In this document: in pieces, positions 52,131 to 59,080 of the stretch
Layout: every line of letters begins with the position of its first letter
Position numbering within the stretch: position 1 is the first letter of the stretch
NCBI GenBank assembly: GCA_963843255.1
Contig: CAWJJQ010000013.1
Span: 1-64,000, forward strand
DNA: 64,000 nucleotides
DNA from: Bog-159 sp963843255
Lineage (GTDB): Bacteria > Acidobacteriota > Terriglobia > Bryobacterales > Bryobacteraceae
Direction of reading: 5' to 3'
Notes under the pieces: generated by a model
What the model was told of the DNA's origin: nothing
The model's input: only the letters and a program-made list of their open reading frames with translations
The model's database searches: none
Translations under genes and position numbers: made by a program

Positions 52131-52994
52131 CTATCCCCGCCGGTTCTGCCACCACGTATTCACCAGCGTCGCCGACAAAATCAGCACTCCCCCCGCGATC
52201 GAAGTCACCGCCGGCCGCTCATCCTGCACCAACCACACCCACACCGGGTTCAGCGCAGGCTCCAGCAGCAAAACGGTAGTCGCCTCGAATGCCGGCACAT
52301 GCCGTATCGCGCGCGTCACCATCAGGTAAGCCAGTCCGATCTGGAACACACCCAGGTAAAACAGCACCGCCAGGTTGGTCCATCCCGCGTGCGGCAACGG
52401 CACAGCCTTCGGCAGCGTCACCAGGAAAGCCAGCAGGTTCCCGATGACCACTGTCGCCGTAGCGGCATTCCCCGTCCCCGTGCGACGCCCCAGCCATCGC
52501 AAGCCCGACACCGTGAGCGCCCAGGTGAGCCCCGAAAACGCTCCCAGCAGATTGCCCGTGTGCGGATCGGGCGCCGTCGCCACCGCCTGCTGCGCCGTGC
52601 CGAAGCACAGGAACATGCCCGTCGCCACCGCCACCAGAAACAGCAGGTCCGACCGGCTCAGCGGCTCCTTCAGCAGCAGCGGCCCGATCAGCAGTAAGTA
52701 CAGCGGCGCGGTCGATTGCAGAAAGATCGCGTTGGCCGACGTGGTCAGCCTGGTGGAAAGCGTGAATAGTACCAGCGTGGCCGCATATGCCGCGCCCACC
52801 GGCAGCAACTCCCAACGCCAGTTGCGCCGCCCATCCGGCACGAACACCGCCAGGGTAAGTGCCGCGATGCCAGAACGAAAACTGGCGATCTGCCACGGCG
52901 TCATGCTGATCGCCTTGATCGCCGCGCCGCCTGTCGAGAACAGGAACGCAGCCGCCATCAGTAAGAGCCAGTTGGTCGCGCGGGATTGCGGCAA
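52131..52994 (-). CDS. EamA-family (DMT superfamily) transporter
   Basis: A 287-residue inner-membrane protein with ten predicted helices formed by two EamA repeats, the second beginning near TGNLLGAFSGLTWALTVSGL. Motifs such as LEPALNPVWVWLVQDERP are typical of the family's last helix pair. DMT proteins export or import amino acids or other small metabolites; the substrate is unknown. Its upstream region is occupied by the 96-bp tandem repeat, which begins 57 bp from the start codon. Confidence 0.88.
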   Translation of the reverse strand: MPQSRATNWLLLMAAAFLFSTGGAAIKAISMTPWQIASFRSGIAALTLAVFVPDGRRNWRWELLPVGAAYAATLVLFTLSTRLTTSANAIFLQSTAPLYLLLIGPLLLKEPLSRSDLLFLVAVATGMFLCFGTAQQAVATAPDPHTGNLLGAFSGLTWALTVSGLRWLGRRTGTGNAATATVVIGNLLAFLVTLPKAVPLPHAGWTNLAVLFYLGVFQIGLAYLMVTRAIRHVPAFEATTVLLLEPALNPVWVWLVQDERPAVTSIAGGVLILSATLVNTWWQNRRG

Positions 52995-53050
52995 GGGTCC
53001 TACCAGAGTATCAGGCTATACAAAACCGGCCGCTTCAGCGTATTCTAAAA

Positions 53051-53624
53051 CTGTAAGAGCGTAAAGGGCGCGCGTGTCCGCGTCGCCAAACAGAATACGA
53101 ACTCGCGCGATAATGGCGGCGCGGCCGTGGCCCCGTTTTGCGCGAATTGCTGAGAGTGCAAAGGGGCGTGTGTCCGCGCCGCCAAACAGAATACGAACTC
53201 GCGCGATAATGGCGGCGCGGCCGTGGCCCCGTTTTGCGCGAATTGCTAAAAGCGCAAAGGGGCGCGTGTCCGCGCCGCCAAGCAGAATACGAACTCGCGC
53301 GATAATGGCGGCGCGGCCGTGGCCCCGTTTTGCGCGAATTGCTGAGAGTGCAAAGGGGCGTGTGTCCGCGCCGCCAAACAGAATACGAACTCGCGCGATA
53401 ATGGCGGCGCGGCCGTGGCCCCATTTTGCGCGAATTGCTGAGAGTGCAAAGGGGCGCGTGTCCGCGCCGCCAAACAGAATACGAACTCGCGCGATAATGG
53501 CGGCGCGGCCGTGGCCCCGTTTTGCGCGAATTGCTAAAAGTGCAAAGGGGCGTGTGTCCGCGCCGCCAAGCAGAATACGAACTCGCGCGATAATGGCGGC
53601 GCGGCCGTGGCCCCGTTTTGCGCG
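53051..53624. repeat. Tandem repeat: six copies of an exact 96-bp unit
   Basis: The phrase CAGAATACGAACTCGCGCGA starts at 53091, 53187, 53283, 53379, 53475 and 53571, exactly 96 bp apart each time. Copies differ only at a few positions (for example GAGAGT/AAAAGT/AAAAGC and CCGTTTT/CCATTTT). The first copy is 5'-truncated and divergent (53051-53090) and the last is cut after CCCCGTTTTGCGCG at 53624. In each unit GGCGGCGCGG (53115-53124 in copy one) pairs with CCGCGCCGCC (53174-53183), and GCCCC with GGGGC, forming a large hairpin. The array fills nearly all of the 650-bp gap between divergent EamA and Rrf2 genes. Confidence 0.95.
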
Positions 53625-53644
53625 TTTGAAAGAGAGGACAGGCA

Positions 53645-54118
53645 TTGCGAACCATCTCCAAGAAGACCAAGTACGCCCTGGAAGCGTTATATTCTTTGAG
53701 CCGCCACTACGGTGAAGGCCCCATCCTGGTTCACATGGTGGCCACCGAAGAGTCCATCCCACTCAAATTCTTGCAGGCGATTCTTTTGGAGTTACGTAAC
53801 CGCGGCGTAGTGAGCAGTAAGAAAGGACGCGCCGGTGGATATGAGCTAAGCCGTCCCCCCGAAGACATTACCGTAGGTACCGTCATCCGCATGATCGAAG
53901 GACCGCTCGCGCCCCTCCCCTGCGCCCGCGAAACCAATTACCGCCGCTGCGAAGAGTGTAAGGACGAGAACACCTGCGGCACCCGCATTGTCATGCGGCG
54001 CGTGCGCGACGCGGTAGCCCACATACTCGACAGCACCACCCTAGCCGACGTCATCCACGAGGTGGATAAAGCCAAGGAACTCGAAGCGCGTGGACCCACC
54101 GTCAGCTTCAATATCTGA
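53645..54118 (+). CDS. Rrf2-family transcriptional regulator with cysteine cluster
   Basis: The 157-residue protein starts at a TTG (53645) behind GAGAGGACAGG. It opens MRTISKKTKYALEALYSLSR with the winged helix continuing through LKFLQAILLELRNRG and the wing KKGRAGGYELSR. Cysteines lie in PLPCARETNYRRCEECKDEN and then CGT, four in all, in the region where IscR-type proteins bind an Fe-S cluster. A redox or iron-sensing role is plausible. Its promoter must lie in or beyond the tandem repeat array. The FHA-transglycosylase gene follows after 26 bp. Confidence 0.85.
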   Translation: MRTISKKTKYALEALYSLSRHYGEGPILVHMVATEESIPLKFLQAILLELRNRGVVSSKKGRAGGYELSRPPEDITVGTVIRMIEGPLAPLPCARETNYRRCEECKDENTCGTRIVMRRVRDAVAHILDSTTLADVIHEVDKAKELEARGPTVSFNI

Positions 54119-54144
54119 TTGCGATCCTCAGTACTATAGGATGA

Positions 54145-55626
54145 ATGCCTCTTGAGGCGGAACCACGGCGCGCCGCATCGCCGCCACCCTTGCGCGTCAG
54201 CATCGCCACTTCGGCCGCGGACCGCCGCGACTTCGAGTTCGCGAAAACCTTCCGCATCGGCCGCGGCGAAGACTGCGAGGTCTGCTTCAAGAACGAATTC
54301 GTCAGCCGCGCGCACGCCGAAGTCTTCTTCGAAAACGGCCAGTGGTGGGTGCGCGACCTCCACAGCAGCAACGGCATTTTCGTCGACGGCCAGCGCGTCG
54401 AACTGGCTCCCGCCGGGCCTTCCACCATGCTGCGCCTGGGCGTCGAAGGCCCCTTCGTGGCGCTCCGCCTGGCATCCCCCGATATCCCGCCCGCGCCGGG
54501 CAAGCCGCCGCCCGCGCTCAACGATTCGCTCGACGCCTACATGCAGCGCTACTTCGGCAACCTGCCCGCGGACGCCCCCGTCGGCGAGCACACCGCCATG
54601 GTCCGCATGGCCTTCCAGCAAGTGCAGAAGAAGCAGCGCCGTAAATACGGCTGGGTCGTGGGCCTGCTCGCGGGCGCTGTCCTGGCCGCCGGCGGATACG
54701 CTTTCTACCTTCACATCCAGGCCGGCAAACAACGGGCTGTAGCCCAGGACCTCTTCTATTCCATGAAATCCCTCGACGTGGATATCGCCAACGTCGAACG
54801 CCTGGTCGCCGATTCCCACAATCAAACCACCATCGATCAGGTTCGCCAGTACGAAGCCCGCCGCAAAGAAATGCAGCAGGGCTATGACAAATTCCTCGCT
54901 ACCCTCCACGTCTACGACGCCAAGATGACCGAGCCCCGCCGCCTGATCCTGCGCATCGCCCGCGTCTTCGGCGAATGCGAGCTTGCCATGCCGCCCGAGT
55001 TCGTCACCGAGATCGAGAGTTACATCAAGAAGTGGCAATCGTCCGGCCGCCTGGCGCACGCCATCCGCACTGCCAATGAAAACGGCTACACATCCACCAT
55101 CGTCTCCGACCTGCTGGCGCAGGATCTGCCGCCCGAGTTCTTTTACCTCGCCCTCCAGGAGAGTGATTTCGATCAATACATCAGCGGTCCCATGACCCGC
55201 AAAGGCATCGCCAAAGGCATGTGGCAGTTCATCCCCGAGACCGCCGTCAAATACGGCCTCCACATCGGGCCGCTCGTCGACTTCCGCCGCCCCGATCCCG
55301 CCGACGACCGCCATCACTTCGACCGCGAAACCAAAGCCGCCGCCCTCTATCTCAAGGACCTCTACAGTTCCGACGCGCAAGCCTCCGGATTGCTGGTCAT
55401 GGCCTGTTATAACTGGGGTGAAAACCAGGTGCTGCCACTGGTCCGCAGCCTGCCCGCCAATCCCCGCGAACGCAATTTCTGGCGCCTGCTCGCGACCGAC
55501 CGCAAAAAGATCCCGCAGGAGACTTACGACTATGTCTTCTACATCGCCTCCGCCGCGGTAATCGGTGAAAACCCGCGCCTCTTCGGCTTTGATTTCGATA
55601 ATCCGCTGGCGCAGGCCGCAAAGTAA
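54145..55626 (+). CDS. FHA domain - membrane helix - lytic transglycosylase fusion
   Basis: This 493-residue protein joins a cytoplasmic phosphothreonine-binding FHA domain (about residues 17-110: FRIGRGEDCEVCF, SRAHAEVFF, SSNGIFVDG) to a periplasmic SLT-type domain. A single membrane helix lies near 170-193 (WVVGLLAGAVLAAGGYAF), and a helical stretch follows it. The transglycosylase part has LALQESDFDQY with the catalytic Glu339, AKGMWQFIPETAVKYGL, and ACYNWGENQVL. Such a layout would let Ser/Thr phosphorylation inside the cell control peptidoglycan cleavage outside. The matching kinase is not in the window. Confidence 0.85.
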   Translation: MPLEAEPRRAASPPPLRVSIATSAADRRDFEFAKTFRIGRGEDCEVCFKNEFVSRAHAEVFFENGQWWVRDLHSSNGIFVDGQRVELAPAGPSTMLRLGVEGPFVALRLASPDIPPAPGKPPPALNDSLDAYMQRYFGNLPADAPVGEHTAMVRMAFQQVQKKQRRKYGWVVGLLAGAVLAAGGYAFYLHIQAGKQRAVAQDLFYSMKSLDVDIANVERLVADSHNQTTIDQVRQYEARRKEMQQGYDKFLATLHVYDAKMTEPRRLILRIARVFGECELAMPPEFVTEIESYIKKWQSSGRLAHAIRTANENGYTSTIVSDLLAQDLPPEFFYLALQESDFDQYISGPMTRKGIAKGMWQFIPETAVKYGLHIGPLVDFRRPDPADDRHHFDRETKAAALYLKDLYSSDAQASGLLVMACYNWGENQVLPLVRSLPANPRERNFWRLLATDRKKIPQETYDYVFYIASAAVIGENPRLFGFDFDNPLAQAAK

Positions 55627-55656
55627 ACGGTATACTCACTGAGTTCCGGAGCCAAA

Positions 55657-57129
55657 ATGGAAATCCCGATTCATACGGCATCATCGGTAGTGTGTTCCCT
55701 CGCCTTAGCCATTGCCATGGCCAGCGCCGCCCCGCTCCTGGCGCAAACCAACGCCCACAAGCAGATCATCGAGCTGGTCGACCGCCATAGCGCCGCCTAT
55801 ACCGAGGCCTCCAAAAAGATCTGGGAATACGCCGAGCTCGGCTATCACGAAGAGAAAAGCTCGGCCCTGTTGCAGGACCATTTGAAGGAGGCCGGCTTCC
55901 ACCTCGAATCCGGCGTGGCCGATGAGCCCACCGCCTTCATCGCCACCTACGGCCAGGGCCGCCCGGTCATCGGCATCCTCGGTGAATTCGACGCCTTGCC
56001 CGGACTATCGCAAGCCGCGCTACCCGACCGCAGCCCCGTCGCCGCCGGCGCGCCCGGCCACGGCTGCGGCCATAATCTGCTGGGCTCCGGCGCCGCGCTG
56101 GCCGCTGTCGCGCTCAAGGAATTCATGGCCGCCAATCACGTCTCCGGCACCCTCCGCTACTACGGCACGCCCGCCGAAGAAGGTGGCGACGGCAAAGTCT
56201 ACATGGTACGCGCCGGCCTGTTCCGCGACGTGGACGTGGTGCTCCACTGGCACCCCGCCGACCGCAACGCGGTGGCCAACGGAGGTGCGCTCGCCATCAC
56301 CTCCGCCAAGTTCCTGTTCCACGGCGTGGCTGCCCACGCGGCTTTCGCTCCCGATCGCGGCCGCTCCGCCCTCGACGCCGTCATGCTGATGGGCAACGGT
56401 GTCGAGTTCATGCGCGAACACATTCCCAGCAACGCCCGCATCCACTACATCATCAGCAATGGCGGCGCCGCGCCCAACATCGTGCCCGATACCGCGGAGC
56501 TTTTCCTGTATGCGCGCAGCCCGTCTCTGGACACCCTCGACGGCATTTGGGCGCGCATCGAAAAGGTCGGCCAAGGCGCCGCCCTCATGACCGAAACGAC
56601 CCTCGATATCAAGATCCTCGGCAGCGATAACAACATCGTCGCCAATGCCGCCCTGGCTAAAGCGGCGCAGAAGAACCTCCAGGAAGTGGGCGGATATCAG
56701 TACACCGCCGAAGAGCAACACTTCGCCCAAGCGATCCAAAAAAGCCTGCCCCCCGGAACCACCATCGAACAGGGCCTGGGCGCCGCCATCGAGCCTCTGC
56801 GCCCCTACGATCCCAACCAGCCGAGCGCCTCCACCGACGTAGGCGACGTGAGCTGGAACGTCCCCACCATCGGTTTCGTCGCTGCGACGTTTGCGCCCGG
56901 CGTGGTGCCGCACACCTGGCAGGCGGCCGCTTGCGCCGGCATGAGCATCGGCCAGAAAGGGATGCTCGTGGCCGCCAAGGCGCTGGCTGTGACAGGTGCC
57001 GACCTCTTCGCCAATCCTCAACTCATCCGCGACGCCAAACAGGATTTCGCGCGCGAGCTTGCCGGCAAGACCTATAAATCGGAAATCCCCGAGGGGCAGA
57101 AGCCGCCTATCGAATATCGCAAGATGTAG
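55657..57129 (+). CDS. M20D-family amidohydrolase (AbgB-like), exported
   Basis: The 490-residue protein has a signal peptide (LALAIAMASAAPLLAQ) and the amidohydrolase core of peptidase family M20D. Metal-binding motifs are GAPGHGCGHNLLGSG (Cys/His), PAEEGGDGK (Glu pair) and LHWHPAD. AbgB splits p-aminobenzoyl-glutamate, and related proteins act on other N-acyl amino acids. The exported location suggests a role in nutrient scavenging. It starts 30 bp after the transglycosylase gene. Confidence 0.88.
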   Translation: MEIPIHTASSVVCSLALAIAMASAAPLLAQTNAHKQIIELVDRHSAAYTEASKKIWEYAELGYHEEKSSALLQDHLKEAGFHLESGVADEPTAFIATYGQGRPVIGILGEFDALPGLSQAALPDRSPVAAGAPGHGCGHNLLGSGAALAAVALKEFMAANHVSGTLRYYGTPAEEGGDGKVYMVRAGLFRDVDVVLHWHPADRNAVANGGALAITSAKFLFHGVAAHAAFAPDRGRSALDAVMLMGNGVEFMREHIPSNARIHYIISNGGAAPNIVPDTAELFLYARSPSLDTLDGIWARIEKVGQGAALMTETTLDIKILGSDNNIVANAALAKAAQKNLQEVGGYQYTAEEQHFAQAIQKSLPPGTTIEQGLGAAIEPLRPYDPNQPSASTDVGDVSWNVPTIGFVAATFAPGVVPHTWQAAACAGMSIGQKGMLVAAKALAVTGADLFANPQLIRDAKQDFARELAGKTYKSEIPEGQKPPIEYRKM

Positions 57130-57152
57130 CAGGGGCCAGGCCCGTGCATAAC

Positions 57153-58295
57153 TCACGATGGGTGAGTGGCCACCGCATCGAAGACGCGCAGGAAGTTTCC
57201 GCCGCCGATCTTTCCGATCTCGTCCGGGGTGAAGCCAGTTTTTAACATCGCATCGACAACCACATAGTAGAAACCAGCCGTTTGATCCTGCCATGCCCGA
57301 TTTGTGCGTTCCCCGGCGCGCCCCGGCGCTTGCCCGGAATGCGGGCCAACGGGGCGAGGGCTGGGTTGGGTGAGCTTGGTATCAGTACCGATGCACACAT
57401 GATCGACCCCGATGATATCGACCATTGCCCGAACATTTCGCGCATAGTCCAACGGCGTGTCTGCCAGATGCGTCCAGACACCAACCAAGCCCCCGGCACT
57501 GGCGGCCATTTTGGCCTGCTCTTTACTGATGAGTCTTGAGCGCATCATCTGCGCCATCGACGGATTGTTCCCCACTTGCGTATCAAGGCCGGTATGGGAG
57601 ATGATGACCGGCAGGTTCGTGACCTTGAGGGCGGCTCCGGTAGTTTGCATATCGGCATGGGCAAGATCGATGAGCATGCCGAGTCGATTGCATTCCTTGA
57701 TGACGGCCGCCCCAAATGGGGTCAATCCGCCGTAACGCGGTGGGTTAGTGTAAACGTCGCCGACCGGCACGGATGCGTCGCTGTCGTGAAGCAGCCCAAA
57801 ATGCCGCAAACCCCGACCATAGGCTTCTTCCACACGCTCCAGATGGCCTTGCAGAAAGTGCCCGCCTTCGACCGCCTGGATGACCGCCGGCTCGCTATTC
57901 TTATGGGCGGTGCGGACGTCACCCGGAGTGAGGGAACGCTTCATGCCGTTGCGCGCCAACTGCCGGTCCATGGACGCCAGACCTTTGATAAACCGGTCGT
58001 AGGCATCGCCGGGTTGGTAGTCGGTCGCAAAAGTCATGCAGACGGCTGAGAGGCCCGACCGCTTCATTTCGCCGGCCAGATCTATATCTGGTCCGGGCAT
58101 TTCGGCGGCAGCGAGGGGCACGTCGATGTGATTATGCGTGTCGATCCCGATAGTCCTGGCTACGATGTCGCCGACCCGCGGATCGGTTATATCCGCCGCC
58201 CGGCCTGAGCGCGGACGCACCAGAGTCGCTGCACTTGCTGTTATAGCAGCCGTACAGAGGAATTGCCGCCTTGAGCTGTTAGACTGAAATTCCAT
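57153..58295 (-). CDS. Membrane dipeptidase (M19 renal dipeptidase family), Tat-exported
   Basis: The ATG at 58293-58295 gives 380 residues and places a twin-arginine signal at the start (SSRRQFLCTAAITASAATLV). Metal ligands include the His-x-His of IDTHNHIDVPL, Glu in QAVEGGHFL, and His in IDLAHAD and IISHTGLD. M19 enzymes cleave dipeptides, including D-amino-acid-containing ones. The longer upstream frame adds a basic, non-conserved region and was not used. It is convergent with the M20D gene, with 23 bp between them. Confidence 0.88.
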   Translation of the reverse strand: MEFQSNSSRRQFLCTAAITASAATLVRPRSGRAADITDPRVGDIVARTIGIDTHNHIDVPLAAAEMPGPDIDLAGEMKRSGLSAVCMTFATDYQPGDAYDRFIKGLASMDRQLARNGMKRSLTPGDVRTAHKNSEPAVIQAVEGGHFLQGHLERVEEAYGRGLRHFGLLHDSDASVPVGDVYTNPPRYGGLTPFGAAVIKECNRLGMLIDLAHADMQTTGAALKVTNLPVIISHTGLDTQVGNNPSMAQMMRSRLISKEQAKMAASAGGLVGVWTHLADTPLDYARNVRAMVDIIGVDHVCIGTDTKLTQPSPRPVGPHSGQAPGRAGERTNRAWQDQTAGFYYVVVDAMLKTGFTPDEIGKIGGGNFLRVFDAVATHPS

Positions 58296-58503
58296 CAGAG
58301 GTCCCCCATCAACGATCGGCCGGTAACCCATTGTCACTCCTATAACGGTTCGCCTACTCCACTGTTGTCGAGCGGCTCGGACCGGCCAAGGGGAGGCTGG
58401 ATGGAGCATCGATCGGAGATCGCACCGGAAACTCATCCAGAGATGATGGCGCTCGATCTGCGCCGCGTCCATGCCGCTTCAGATGCTTTCCGTCGGTCCG
58501 CCG

Positions 58504-58844
58504 TCAGTGAAACGGACGCACCTCGACCGGGGCACGACAGGCGACGGCGGCCTTCCGCCCCCACGCCAGCGCCTCGTCCAGGTCAGCGGCTTCCAGCACC
58601 CAAAAACCGCCAATGTGTTCCTTGGTCTCCGCGCACGGCCCGTCGGTGATGAGCACCTTACCTGCGGGCTGCAACCGCAGCGACCTCGCGCTGCTTTCCG
58701 GTTGGAGGCCGCCCACAAATACTCTGACACCCGCAGCCTTCATCTCATCGTTGAGCGCGTCTATTTCGCGGTCCATCTATTCGTCCTCTGAGACGGCCGG
58801 TCGTAGTTCTCCGGGCGGTAAATAGCCACCAAATACCGTGTCAT
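58504..58844 (-). pseudogene. YCII-domain protein broken near its N terminus
   Basis: The C-terminal 90 codons from 58776 read MDREIDALNDEMKAAGVRVF and ITDGPCAETKEHIGGFWVLE, a typical YCII/DGPF-domain protein. The expected N-terminus MTRYLVAIYRPENYDRPSQ is present just upstream, from the ATG 58842-58844, but in a different frame. An in-frame TAG also stands directly before the ATG at 58776. So the full protein cannot be made without a frame change and stop suppression. Restart at 58776 would give a protein lacking its first strand. The function of intact members is poorly known; several accompany ECF sigma factors. Confidence 0.65.
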
Positions 58845-59080
58845 GACTTCCTGTACCGGTCTTCGCGCGGGCCGGTTACCTTAACTTCACTATATAGGCG
58901 CACGGCCGTGGCCCGTACTAATCCCCGTCCGTTCCGAGCATGACGGAACCCAACCCATGATTCGGCATTTATTCCCGGATTGGATCCCCAACACCCGCCA
59001 TCCAGCACCCGCGGCGAAAGGCCGCAAATGCTACAGTGTCCCTTTAGCTCAGCCGCATCGCTGTAAGGAGCAAATCACGC

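Noticed and set aside
53051..53624. CRISPR array
   Set aside because: The whole 96-bp unit is conserved with no variable spacers, and no cas gene is nearby.
53016..53762. Long frames on both strands through the 96-bp repeats giving 32-residue protein repeats
   Set aside because: The period is a multiple of three and the unit lacks stops, so several frames stay open on both strands at once. None has a ribosome site or a sensible N terminus.
53938..55380. 480-codon minus-strand frame opposite the Rrf2 and FHA-transglycosylase genes
   Set aside because: It is antisense to genes with clear domains and its composition is that of a GC-rich shadow frame.
56020..57294. 424-codon minus-strand frame opposite the M20D gene
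   Set aside because: It is antisense to an intact enzyme with metal-binding motifs and has no family features.
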